From Phoronis australis (lineage: Eukaryota; Phoronida; Phoronidae), in NCBI GenBank assembly GCA_002633005.1, contig NMRA01000110.1, positions 837,552-901,551 of the forward strand: 64,000 nt of DNA, given 5' to 3'. Within the stretch, counting starts at the first letter, position 1. Each line of letters begins with the position of its first letter. The position numbers and the translations under genes were made by a program. Below, piece by piece: positions 47,158 to 60,229 of the stretch. Under the pieces are notes generated by a model. It saw only the letters and a program-made list of their open reading frames with translations, did no database searches and had not been told where the DNA came from.

Positions 47158-48083
47158 TAGTTTCCCTGGGGGTTAACGTCGTTTGGCGTGGTATCAGCAG
47201 GGCATGAGTTGTCAGAGTAATAAACTGGCTTCTGATTAGCTTGGGTAGCCAAAAATCTTTTAAAACTGAAACAGTCACGTTTCATGTGGCCAGGTTTTTT
47301 ACAAAAGAAACATCTGATTGGTTCTTTGTCCAGGGCGTTAACAGTTCTGGGCGCCCGACAGTCCCTCGTCCTATGATTTGTTCTGTTGCAAATCCTGCAT
47401 CTTTGAGGAGGGGATATTTTATCTATGTCCCTAGGGCAGATTTCCCTGTTATCTCCCGGTTTTAAATTCATTCGCGCCCATAGGTGTATTTCTTGGACAG
47501 CAACTTTAAGGGCGTCCCTGAGGGTTGTTGGACCTGAACGTAGGACGTGCTCTCTTATTCTCGCGTCCCGGAGCCCATCCACGAAAAACCCAATTAATTG
47601 GTCTTGTAGAACGTCCAATGCCGCCTGATCGTCAAATGCCTCCCGCGCCGCCGACAGCAGTCGCTCGCCATATATTTGCACACTTTCGTTTGGTCGCTGC
47701 TTAATTGATTTTAATCGACGAAATGCCAGAGTTTTTGTCAGTGATAGGGGCAAAGCGCAACTTAAGTTCTGCTTTAAACTGCTCATACGTGCATTGTGGG
47801 TGGTCTGCCATATAACGTTTAATGAATGCCGAAACTTCACCCCCCGATCTTTGATATGCAATTAAGATTTGTTTCCTGGGATCCATATTGGGAAAAATTA
47901 CAGCCATCTTTTCTATCTCGCTCACCCAGGCTCGAAACCCATGAACATCTCCTGCGAAAACGGGGATATTTGACGCCAGTGACGTTTCGCTCATGGAATT
48001 CATAGCATCGGTAACATCTGTGGTGAAATTAACAGCAAGTCCCGTTAAAAATTCGGCTAAATCTACAGTAGCTTGTTGCTGAT
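47157..48083 (-). pseudogene. Gag, 5'-truncated and frameshifted
   Basis: The upstream piece (to 47701) reads PVFAGDVHGFRAWVSEIEKM, then QCTYEQFKAELKLRFAP, a capsid-type retrotransposon Gag domain. After a frameshift near 47730 the reading continues in another frame to 47157 with ESVQIYGERLLSAAREAF. Two CCHC zinc knuckles follow (CRICNRTNHRTRDC and CFFCKKPGHMKRDC). Gag would form particles and bind RNA. Its N-terminus is missing because a LINE fragment occupies the DNA upstream of about 48083. Confidence 0.82.
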
Positions 48084-48638
48084 TATATATATATATATAT
48101 TTATTCAATAACTAGGCCTCCGGCCCTTGTTACAATCAAATCATCAAATACAATAAAGGTAAGTGTCAAACACTAGAAGTAAACCGAATTCTTCTTCGCT
48201 TGAATGCGAAATGAACATATTTACATGTTGACCATATAAGATCTTTTTCCTCCATAGTCATGAGTCTGTTGAATTTTGTAACATTGGGATTGTTGTAGCT
48301 CCATGCAGGCAAATATCGTTTCCTAAGGTCATCGTAGAATGGGCATTCGATAACAAAATGATATTCCGACTCGACATATGTCCTACCACAGAGAGGGCAT
48401 AACCTTTCTGTTCTGTTAAGTTTCAAGTGTCTACCCTTTTCAATCATTAGTGCATGCGCTGAACATCTCAATCTCACCATATCAGATCTAACATTTATAT
48501 TGTCAATTACATCTAAATAGTTTTCAAAACATATATTTAACTTAAAAGTTCTGTAAGTTTCCAGCTTAATCGAATTGTTCAAAATATCTTGCCATTTTGC
48601 TGATGTGCCATACTGCTCAGTGATCAGACTATGCTAAC
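48084..48638 (-). mobile_element. 5'-truncated LINE inside the retroelement
   Basis: The frame 48582-48166 and its upstream extension to 48638 read RLCPLCGRTYVESEYHFV, then IECPFYDDLRKRYLP. This is the zinc-knuckle-like ORF2 tail seen also at 10745 and 24230. The 3' untranslated part has GGGCCGGAGGCCTAG, then TTGAATAAA, and ends in an AT dinucleotide run (48086-48103). Its left edge abuts gag and its right edge abuts the LTR remnant, so about 650 bp of LTR, the expected primer-binding site and the gag start are absent. Insertion with deletion or later recombination could explain this. Confidence 0.75.
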
Positions 48639-48962
48639 TTGGAATCTCAGTTGGCGATTAAATATCTTATAGAAAATTCTTGCATAACTGTCACCCCTCT
48701 CACATTTGCTACACCAGGGGTGTGCCTATCCTCTGAGGGATCGCTATTTAACTGTCACTCTAGAGATGTGGATGCTCAGTTGGCGACCAACCATCCTATA
48801 GAAAATTCTTGCATAACTGCCACCCCTCTCGGACTTGCTGCCCCAGGGCCTGCCCGTCCTCCGAGGAATCTCAACTAATGATTACAGAAGTATGCATATC
48901 CCCTGGGGATATTTTAAGACATGCTTGCATGCACGTGGAAAGCAGTGCCTCATTATATCACA
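48639..48962 (-). repeat. Partial 5' LTR (outer 324 bp)
   Basis: It aligns closely with 39474-39794 of the other LTR, from GGAATCTCAGTTGGCGATTA to TATATCACA, with differences at perhaps 5 per cent of sites. It includes two of the U3 tandem repeats. The remaining inner part of the LTR is missing. Confidence 0.85.
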
Positions 48963-49170
48963 TTCTTAGGTAAACGAAACATAGCTGCAGGTCGCCCGTA
49001 CTTATTGAACATCACAAGAACACAGCAAGAAGTCCCTCAGACCACATCAAGAATGGCTAATATGGAATACACCGGAGTTGGCGCTCTAATTTAGGCTCGT
49101 TAAAACCCCTTCGAAATTGCAGATGCATTCATCTGATGAGGGTCATTGCCTTCATAAATATCATGAAAGC
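48963..49170. other. Short spacer between retroelement and duplicated copy B
   Basis: Nothing recognised. Confidence 0.3.
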
Positions 49171-52100
49171 GTTTCTTTAACAAAAGCACAAAACAAGTTC
49201 CTATTGTCCGCTAGTCTTGCCTGACGTCGCCCGGGGGTTGATTCGTGCAAAACGTTTGTATTATTTCATTCTACGTGTTTATTTTTTGTTTGAACTAAAT
49301 GCGATGAATCCTAGACGGACGTTGCATAAGATCGCAAGACGTATTAGAAAGCGTGAAAAGACCTTGTTATGCATGTATCCCTTTACCGTCTGACGCTAGT
49401 TCTACTCACCTCCTAATCATGGCGAAGACTATTGCAGTTGTTGGCTCGTTTCTGGTCATTTATTTGGTCGGAGTGTTTGCCAGTGACTTGGAAATGGTAG
49501 AAAATGCCTTGGCAGAAGATGGGGATGTCGACTTTAGTGCACGTGATGCAGGCAGCGGGAAATTAGATTCGGAACAACAAAAGCGAGAAAACAAGGAAGA
49601 ATGTAAGTCCCTAACGGTAACTATTATTGCTAGATCACTCACTTGTCTTTTTATACATTTTACTTTTAAATTAGCAGTTTTTTTGCCCGCTCAAATTTTA
49701 TAAGGCCTATTCAAATCGCCCTTGGGTAGATCTACACTGTACATGTACATGTAAGCATAAATGAAGTTAATCTCGAGAAAACAATACTTCTCAAAGAAAC
49801 CTCGGTTTTAAACATGTTTCATACCGGCTTTTGTTTTTAATACTACAGTCCACTTATTTTTTTTTCTGGCTGGTTAGGAGCTGGTTGCTATCTTTTTATT
49901 TCATTTTGAAACTTGGAGTAGCAAAACAATGGTAAGTCTTGGTCGCTAGCAAAGCTTATAAGTCATTTAATTATGAACCCGTCCCTACTACTTATATTTT
50001 CTCGTTGACTTTAAATCTAGCCATTGTAGGTTTTTAGACGTGCTTCATCACCAGTTGAGTACCGTCAATATTGGGGAATTTTCGCGAATATCAGTGTTCC
50101 GGTTAGCATACATGTACTACTTTCTCGAATAGAATAGTTCGACATGCACTGTGCGATAACCGATGTCTTAAAAGCATTTGACATCTAAGTTGGTTACCGT
50201 ATTTGGTGTGGTGTAGCTCATTTGTATACTATAAGAATAATCTATGTAAAATTGTTAATACATTTTTATGGACGACCTTTATCAATTTCCTGAGTATACA
50301 TGTATCACTACGCACGGTTGTTCATATTCAATCACCATCAATGCTTGAATTTTTTGGCGTATTACTTCATCGATTTTTAAAAATCAAAAACCGTATTTAG
50401 CTGATTTTTTTAAGCTGCATACCGTCGTGATGTTTATTTTGAAAGAAGAATTATTGGTTTATGCATTTCGAAAATCTTGCAGTGCGAACAGACAGATATG
50501 TTTACTTGAGTTTACAGTCCGGTTATTGCACCGTATTGGGCGTTGTTCGCACTGGAGCCGCTCAGAAGGACCAGGGGTAAACATTCCTACATATCCTTAG
50601 AAATGTGTGCCTTCTTTGAGAGCGTATTATTCACGTCAGGTTACCATAATGACACAAATTCTGAAAAAGTTAAAATGAAAATAGTCGATTGGGCTGGAAT
50701 GGGATTGTATTAGTTCCATCTTTAAACTCAACATCTGATAATAATACCGGTTTCTAATAAATTTACCTTTGGATGTGCAGCGGAAGAGATACACAATAAA
50801 TGTTTAGAACAAAAACAAACCAAAAAACAGTAACATCGTGAATAATTTCCATGATGGTGACTTCTTGAAAACTGCTGAAAGTTGAAGTAGGATCATACAT
50901 GTACGATGCCTTCGGTCAGTCTATCACTCAGTTGTTTGCATAATTCATACAAAAGAGTGCCGTTGTTATGGTACTATGGTAGCTTCACTGGCGTACGAAT
51001 AATATGGATGATTTTTCCTTTTATAAACAACTGCAACGTGAACTGAAATAGATACATAGAAGCACATCAACAACCAACAACTAAATAGGAAACGAAAAAA
51101 AAACAGAATATCGTTTACAAAAAACTATACATAACAATAGACGGAGTAGGCCTACGTACTTACAAGAACAGTAAGTTATGTACAAAAATCAGGAATTTAC
51201 AGCTATCAAACATCACGATACCAACATATATTCATCGTAAACACATATGGTTGCGTATGCAGTAACAGTAGTACCCAAGGGCGAAGCGGGTCAGTGTTCT
51301 ACGGCTGAACATCTCGTGTCATCAATCAATCGGTTTTACCTAGTCTCCGTGAATTCATAGCACAACAATTACGTGCAACTGCAATACTTATGACCATTAA
51401 TCACAAGAAATGTCTAGAAATTATTTCAAATTAATTCGAACAAGTCGGACCAGAATCCAATTCATGGGCGTGTCGTTAACGTCCACAGCCCCACACGCGA
51501 ACGCTGATTTTAAACTTTGTCATTGCCCTCAGCCACTGAGACCGTTGAGTATTTTGGTTGGTTATTGACCATGTGCTGAAAACCAAGGCAGTTGTAGGAT
51601 TGTTTAATGATTATGTTTGCGGCCCATTGTAGTGTTCAATGATTGTGGCAGTTTAATTAAAGCAGTGTTCAATTTGGGAAGGTGTAGGTCGCTAATGCAA
51701 TAGAAGGTTTGATTTTCGACCCCATAAAAAGCTCAAAAAGCACGGAGTCGATAAGCGCATAGGGTCAAGCGCTCAAAATTTTACTGGAAGTCGAGGGTCG
51801 GAATGGTATGGCAAAAGCCGTTCGGGCATATTCATACATGTACACATGTACGTGTATTTTGATCCATGCTAAGACAACGCGGACGTATCAGATTGGCACA
51901 CTAAAATTGTGGGGCTATAGGGCTCCGTCCCCTGTGGTGTAACGCCCGAATGCCATGGGCGGCGCAGCACTGAAGAAAGTGGAGCTAACCACGCCCCCCC
52001 CCAGCCCCATATGATGCGCCGTTCACGTTACTGCCAGGAAGGAGGTGATCTTCCATGGGATAATGTAGCCAATATGTAACTAGCCGTCACCAAGTACCTT

Positions 52101-52695
52101 GTAGACCTACTACTAATTTTCCCTTCGACCAAACTAAAGATACACGAGCGATCCCCTGTATTCCGGTGGATTTTGCTCAGTATAAATTTTCTGCTTATCC
52201 ATATAGTCAGTCGTAGGCGTTGAAGTTTGTAGCTTTCAAATTCTTCGCGACCTCGGCTGCAACTGGCTCCCTATTCAACAATGGTCTCCACAGAATTGCA
52301 TCGGCAATTCTCAACAATTGTCGGTGACTCAACGTTACGTACACCAGACGTAATTTACCTAACGAAGTTCAGAAGCGCGGGAGATACATGTTCGATAAAA
52401 CGCCATCATATTGCAGGCAGCAAGCCAAATTGCCAGGGGACCGTTCCAAGCGTTGGCTGAATTTCATCGTTAACTTAAGTTTAAGATATTTATCAACTTC
52501 CAAACTTGAAATTTCCATATCCTGTACGCTAATTGGACTTTAGACAAAGCTTTAGTCAAAATCTAATCATTCGGACCATTTTCTTGGAACGGACTTAAGC
52601 CAAACTAAAGTTGCATCTTAAAATTTAAGATTTACCTTAGCTAAGCCTTGGAACGGCTCCCAGGTTCGAAACTCCAAAATCATTGAGCCGGGTCA
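49170..52695 (+). repeat. Segmental duplication, copy B
   Basis: Same orientation and order as 3380-5225. An extra segment of roughly 1.6 kb (about 50540-52190) is absent from copy A. That segment includes GCCCGAATGCCATGGGCGGC and a C homopolymer near 51990 and has no recognised coding content. Confidence 0.65.
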
Positions 52696-55600
52696 GATGA
52701 TTTACCTTCTAGCAAAAACTGCTAGTGACTGGCGATAAATCAACAAACTAAGAAGTTTGAGTAGTGTTGCAGCTCTATTCAGGAAGGCACAATCTCTCTG
52801 AGCACGGGTACGCACCTTCATGGGATGGTCAAATAGCATAGCATGTTTTGTACCATTTCAAGCGGTATCGGAGCCGGTAATGGTTCTAGTACTGTTCCGG
52901 TACCGCTCCAACACTGTACTTGAATATTTTGTTTCATATAGGTGACTGCACAACCTGGACTGATTGGCTCAACAATGGTAACTGGAGACGTGTCGGAGAT
53001 TTGGAAACACTGGCTTTATTTGTAAGTTCTGTTCGAACACAGAGGTCATTTTGTATAAATTAACTTTGTAAAAGCACTTGTCCAACATTGTACCTTTCTA
53101 CCTTAATCACGTGGGATGTACGCTAACCACCAGTACAAAAGTTCGAATTACAAACCCCTTTTCTATACATGCTGTAAACTTTCTGGTTAAACGAGATAAG
53201 TGTCGATTTAGAGAAATCTTCTCGAACTTAATGTCCCCTAGCTGGCGAGTTTCATCAACATTCTAGCCCCACAAGTGAGCTGGTTACCAAAGGAGTGACT
53301 ATATTCACTAGATCACAGAAGTAGCGTAAGTACTTTTTCTGATCAGGTCATATCCAAAATAGAAGGCTTGAAACTATCCAGAGTACGTACTATTCCATTT
53401 TCTTTTTGGGACATGGAAACAGATGGACATAATAGCGATTTTGTCAGCAGAACCACGCGCCTCCAGCCATTTGCTGGAACTCAGTTCCTAGCATGCCTTA
53501 CATGTATATGCAATTTATATTGTGTCGCAAACTCTCATGGACTGCGGAACTGAAAAAAGAATAAAACCAAATGCAAGGATGCACTCTGGTTGGCAGTCCA
53601 CTCGCTCCTTATTCCGGTTTTCTGTTATCAGTCAGCTCATCACTTTCAACATCGTATTGTTGAATCTCATAACGACGTTTTATCTTCCTTCCTACACGAG
53701 GGGATGTAAAATGCCATCACTTTACAATGTGATAAATTCCATTCTCAGATTCCAGTGTCTGAACAATTTACTTTTGGGTTGTTACAGGGGAGTATTTTGA
53801 CCCATCGCATGTTCACTTAATTCTGATTGTGACGTGCTTATTTATGGGAATGCTTTTCAGTAATCATGTTTGAAGGAGTCGTTTAGAGGGTGTAATGGTG
53901 GGACCATTTGTATTGTCACATTTAACTTTTCAGATATAGATTTCGTTAGAAACGATTTTGCATTGAACTTATTTCTGCATTTCTCGTATGGCCTAAAAAT
54001 ACTTCTTGAGTGCGGACACCTGTGTTCAGTAGCTACCATAGCGACATCGTTAAAAAAAGATTTTGGTGTAGAAATATATAAGAACGTAATTCTTTTAAAT
54101 GCTCCACTGATCCCTAGAACTGTATTAACACGAAATGATAATTGGCCACTATTGGTTTGTAGAGATGTGTCAAAAATGTGCGCTGCTATGGCAAAACAAT
54201 GACCACCCCACTAGCGGAAAAGGGGATGACGAAGAACGAGAAGTAAGTATTGTTTCAACGATTATCACAACTGCTTTATCTTGGTTGGTAACGCAAACCG
54301 GTTCAGTAAGTTCTGTTTGAAAATTGGAAGGTAGCGGTATTAGGTGAGCTGCCTTGCTAACATTGCAATGGCAAGGGCTTGGACGAAATGGGATTGTTTG
54401 AACATTGATGAAAAGTAGTGTAATTAGAAAACTAATTAGATTAATGACACATTTTCTTTCATAAAACTCATTTGGCGTTCATACTTGTTCGTCAAACAAT
54501 CAACACATAAGAAAAATGTTTACCCCCACATATGTGTGAACTTATGATCTCAAAATGACTCGATAATTAACACCCACATATCCCGAATGCAGTGCTGATC
54601 GAAAATCTCTTCCCATGGTACGCGGCTAGACCGCGTCAGGGTTCGGGTTCCAATGCACGGTTAGACCGATGCTAGTACATGTCCAGCCTTCGCCTGGGCG
54701 TGAATAATCCGCAGAAAGTGCGGATCAAGAAAAGCATGCCTGTCACTAGAAATACCGTGGGTAAGTAAGCGTACATGTATGACAAATGATTACGTGTCTG
54801 TATAAACATCTAGTAAAGATCACATTTATGGAGGGATGATAGATGTACACGTGCAATAGGCGATGTAATGTTGATAAGTAATGGCGCTTAGGGTGAGATG
54901 CTGCAATGTATCACCGACGTTTTTGCTTAATTTTTCCAACCTTTTCTGATACCCCGGCGTGATTGCAATTTTACAACTGATTATTTAACACACTGGATCC
55001 GTGAGAACGGCACGTGATTGAGATGTGTGTTGATGCACTGAGTTAAATATTAATGAAATAACTGTAACTGTCTTCCTCGGACACGGCACCTATTGTATTT
55101 TAGACATAGTACGGTAGCTTTTATTTCTGATAGAGATTTTGAGCGTTTTTGCTTTGCGGCACACCGTCAAACTTTCCTTACAAATTTTGACGTCGGCAGT
55201 GTCCTCCGCTGTATAAGTTAAACACAGATCAGTAGCGAGTGGAAAATGGAAATATCTGTGCTTCTAAATAATTCGTTATTGTTGTACCAGTGTCTTTCCG
55301 GAGAAAGATACACCGCAGCTCCTGTTTAGATTTTCAGACGTGGAGAACACTGATGTAATGGAATAACAATTCACTGGAAAATTAAAAACAAATACAACAG
55401 TTTTGTAGTATGGGATGGAGACTGAAGGGAAACGAAACATGAAAATGAACGCAGAACTAGCTTGTCTGTCAGTAGGTACTTGCTGATATTAACATGTGTA
55501 AATACCTTCCGACAATAATAGCCTGAACAGTTCATTGAGCAAAACTGACTTGAAGGAAAACTTCTTTGTCTTCCCGGTTAGCTGTGCCGTCACGGTCAGT

Positions 55601-58600
55601 AAAGGTATTAGTGCCTGATTCCTAGGGTGCAGGGAATCAATGACTTCAGAAATGCCACAGAATGCCATATCAAGACGAAATAATAAAAATCGGTGCGGCG
55701 TTTTACTGGAAGCCCAATATATGTATATATCTAAGTTAGAGCAACGACTCGGCGGATATAAGTAGCCTTTGAATCTAAACCTTTGCCTTATCTCAGTTAA
55801 TAGCAATTTCTTTCAACAAAGTCCTCAATTCTCAATTCAAGTGAACAGAGCCAGTGATTTCTAGGCAGTGTTGTCCAATACGACAAGCACGACGGCCTGA
55901 ATTTTCGGACTGAAATGTTAATTTACATGTTTTTCACGTTTGTTATTTGGGCTGCCTTGACTCTCTTGAAAATCAGAGAAAGGTGGGAAATTGGCGGCGC
56001 CCGGTTATGTTACGGGAGTGCCAGTTCCAAGTCTCTAAAGTAGTTTCCAGTGAAACGCATCACAGATTTTGATTGTTTATGAATATTTCTTCTTTTCATG
56101 ACCTGTTTGTCACAAGTCAAACAATCATGACATTTGAAAATTTCACGTGCCCTCTCCATGAAGAAAAACCCATTGAAAATGATGCGTGATCACAAAATTC
56201 CGATTCCTGAACTTGACGGGGAACACGAAGCCAAGTTCGCGAAATTATTCATGTAAGCTGCACACGACATGAATTATCAAGAGTCCCATGCACTGGAATA
56301 TGTCATTGAACTTAATAATTGTGGAATACTTCAGTTAATAAAAGTTTCAGTGTCAACCCCATTCATTAGAGCCAAAACATTCGCGATTACTTTGCCGTTA
56401 CTCTACAGGTTAGAAAATCACCACCTCGATAGCACTTAATGAGATCAGAACAGGTGATAGTGACCATGGACTTCAACTTGTATCATGCAACATTCATATC
56501 ACTCGAAGTCAGTCCTTCACCCGTTCGCCATCCTGCAACTCTCCCAGCTAGTCGTCGTCAAATGATACATCTGATTTAGCACTCCCTCGAAAATTATTGC
56601 GTTCAATGTAATACAATAATATTCGACATAAAAAGCACAAACTTGACAAAAACTGGCGAGTAAACATGAGTGCTGGTTCAGTTGTCAGTGGTAGAAGGAG
56701 TGACCCTCCCCAGCGGATATTAAACGCCTCAATAAACGCGGTAGATGTACATGTACAACCGATGTCCAGTCTCGTGTCAACATTTGACCTTGTAGTAAAC
56801 ACAAAATACGGTAATCAGCTACTCTTTAAAGTGAAAGCTATAAAAAGCATTTAAACATACGGTGTTGTACATAAAATAATAGATATAACTCTATTTACAA
56901 AAAATGCGTCATAAATGAATTTCCTCGAGGTCCCCAAAGAAATCAAAAAACAAGCATACCAAACGGCATCTCAGACAGCTCTTAGATGTAGCTATACAAT
57001 ATATTTATCAAGAAATAAGCAATTTACAGAATGGCAACTCTGCAACATTTCTAAGCCCAAGATTGAAACACAAGTAGCTACTTCGTCATCCCCGATACCA
57101 AGGAAGACAAACAAAAAATCAACAAAAGATAAAAGATTTGGTCTTTGCAATATTGGAAACACGTGTTTTGTGAACTCTACACTTCAAGCTATCTTTTCAT
57201 GCAACCTCAACTGGCACAAATACAATATCAACAAGAAAAACAATATGAAAACCATCCTTGTGAACACATATGAAGCAACTAAAAGGTATACATCAACTCC
57301 GTCTGAAATTTTGAATAAACTAAGATTACAGAACAACTCTCTTGGCAACGGAAGTCAACAGGATGCCCATGAATTTTTACTATGGTTACTGAACCAATGG
57401 CACGTTGACACACTTGCTCACAACGCTGATAATGTAACGTCTGAGGTTACTAGTACCTTCCAACACGTGAAGAAGCAAACTAGGAGCTGTAATAACTGCA
57501 CAACAACAAAGGAAAAAACACAGATAGACTGGGAGTTGACCGTCTACCTCCCAACGCTAAGGAAAGAAATAACTATGCAGGAGTTGTGGCACAGCTTGTG
57601 GACGTCGTTGGACATCGAGGACTTTAGTTGCCCAAACTGTAATAGTCTCAGTGGCCAGCTCACATGGTCATTAGTAAAACCGCCAAAATACCTTTGTATT
57701 CATATCTTACGTACCGCGACTAATGGTGAAAAAATCAACACAAAGATTTCCTCGTATGACCTCTCCGGCTACAAAATAAAAGCAGTCATTGAACACCATG
57801 GAAGAAAGACGACGGGTGGTCATTATACATGCTGTGTTAAATCGTCAGCATGGGAATGGATAAATTTTGACGACTCTACAGTCACAAGTACATCCAAGCC
57901 TCCCCAGGATGCCTACATTGCAATATATGAATTATAAACCAACAAAGGAAATCAACATAAAAAATATGGCGCAATTTCAACATCAACGTCGCATATCACA
58001 TCTGACGCAGCCAAGTCAAGTTATTTTTTGAAATTCATACTGGTACGGGAATTGGGGATAGTTAGGCCTATAAAAGATCTTTAACCCAGCCGCAGAGCGT
58101 CTAAAGCCGCGCACCGTACCAGTGACTGCTGGCAACTCATCGGGACTCAACTTTAACATCTTTCGCCGCAGAGATAACAACTCTTGGGCTGTCTCCGGTG
58201 AGTCCATTCTTTGTTGAATGATGTTTAGATAAATTCAATCTGAGATAGAAAGCCAGTTGGCTGTATAAAGACTATCGTCAACGTAGCCGTGTGTTGAGCT
58301 TCATTAGACACCGAAAGTTGACCCAACCCGGCTAGCTCAGCTCGTCACCTCGTCGCGAAACTTTTATTTATCGTAATCTATTTTGCCCGGGATACGCCAC
58401 GAGCTATGTTGCAGAGTAAAACAAGACGAATGATGTCATTTATTATTACGTAAATAGATAAAACTAAATACATGTAAGACTCTGCTAGATGGGCATGGAC
58501 AAAAGGCCCACCGGATGTAAAATGAATAGCCCTGAAAAATGGAACCAAAACAAAAGAACTGCCTGAAGGGTTTAAAGGAAAAATTTAATTAATATGTAGA

Positions 58601-60178
58601 TTTTACGAACGCCGGGGATGCATGCAGAATCTGGTAATTAATCAAGATTCACCCCACCTCTTACAGCCGTCACGGTTTATTGAAGTAAAAAACAATCTAA
58701 TAAAAATTATTTTTGCGTAATTTTCCGCCTTCTGTAACAAAGAAAAATTTGAAAACAGTGCATAATCGTGACACGCACCTTTTTCCAAAATTTTGCGACA
58801 TCTCTCGAGAGTTTGTTATGAAACCGGGTATAGTGCTATTAAATACTAAAAACTTATTGAAACCGAATTCGATTGTTAGGACACGTATTCAGCCTCACAG
58901 TTGATCGAAGAATCGGGGAAATTGGCCAATAGGTGGTGCAATGGCGCCCAAAGCCGACGCGAGTGACCTCATCACAAATTTAGCAGCAGAATAACGGTGG
59001 ACCGCCAATTTTTCCAACACCGGTGAATAATCAAGTTTTTCGGAAAGGGGTATATTTAATGACATCATAAATTTTGGCGACGGCAGTGCCAATTAATTAT
59101 ATACCCAACAGAATCTGGAGCATGGACTGACGTCACGTATGCCAGTACGAAACGGGCCACCCTTCCTCCGCCTCCGCGAAAAAAAAACAACCGGCGTGAA
59201 AAAAAGAACAGCTCAAATCTATCTAGGGGTCGGTGCACTATCTGGGGCCAAGGCGGTGCCTGAGGGGGCAACGAAGGTCTGTATAAGAGCGGGGGAGACG
59301 GAGTTTGCGCGAACAATGCATTTTATACAATATAGTGTTCAATTTTGTGGCATTTTTGAGAAAATCTCATGCGTCAACGCATTTCCAGGAAAAGGTCTGC
59401 AATGGCGAAACTCCTATTGATGCCTACTGCACAGATGGAGCTACATGGTCAGGAGAAGGCTTGGAGCCCTTGGTGTTTAACCAATGGACTTCCTATCGCG
59501 CTGCAGACAGGCTTGTGCGTGGGAGAAGGTGCAGCCCTCGGCGTGGACTGAAGTGCCTGAACAGTGATAACAAAGAGACTTGTAATGAATACAAAATCAA
59601 TTTTTGTTGCTTCAGTGGACGTAAGTTATATAGGCTAAATTATAACCTCTGTTCGTCCTTGGAAAGTGCTTGGATTATATTACTAAATTTTCCTCGATCT
59701 GGACCCCTCCCAGTCATTCTGTTAATGTAGCCCCATGCAATGTACTTGTAAATGCATTCTGCCTCCAATGTTCTTAAATCGAATTATCAATTGGATTTTT
59801 GTTTTGACTGCCATCAGTAAGTAGACGAATGTGTGGAAGTTCGTCATGAGTACATTGGATTAAGAGTAAACACAATCATTGCCATATGATCACCACGTTC
59901 AGGTTTAAAATTTATAAACCGTTCTCAGATGATGCTGGTATCTTAACTGATTCCGATTATTCGATTCTAAAGTACGATCTACATGTATAATGGGGATTTG
60001 CTGGAAAAACTTGTATTCTTATTTACATACATTTTATATAAATACACATACATATACACACACGCGCGCGAGTGCGCGCGCGCACACACAAACACACTCA
60101 CACACACACACACACACACAAATATATATATACAAATACATGTAAATGTACACACACTCAAATACACACTTACACAAC

Positions 60179-60229
<51 letters not shown>

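Larger units (their letters stand above)
38820..48962 (-). mobile_element. Env-bearing Ty3/gypsy retroelement (errantivirus-like), degenerate
   Basis: Minus-strand order is: partial 5' LTR (48962-48639), LINE insert, gag, protease, RT/RNase H, integrase, envelope, an unidentified frame, polypurine tract (39811-39795) and 3' LTR (39794-38820). Integrase after RNase H and the D,D,E integrase place it in Ty3/gypsy (Metaviridae type). An envelope gene in the retroviral position makes it retrovirus-like. The copy is defective: gag, pro-RT, RT, RNase H/IN and env are all broken at least once. Part of the 5' LTR and the expected primer-binding region are gone. No matching 5-bp target duplication was seen at the ends I propose (TGTGG left, TTCTT right), so the left boundary is uncertain. 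Confidence 0.9.

Noticed and set aside
54590..54670. Possible tRNA (GGGTTCGGGTTCC resembling a B box)
   Set aside because: No acceptor-stem pairing, A box or anticodon arm could be fitted around it.
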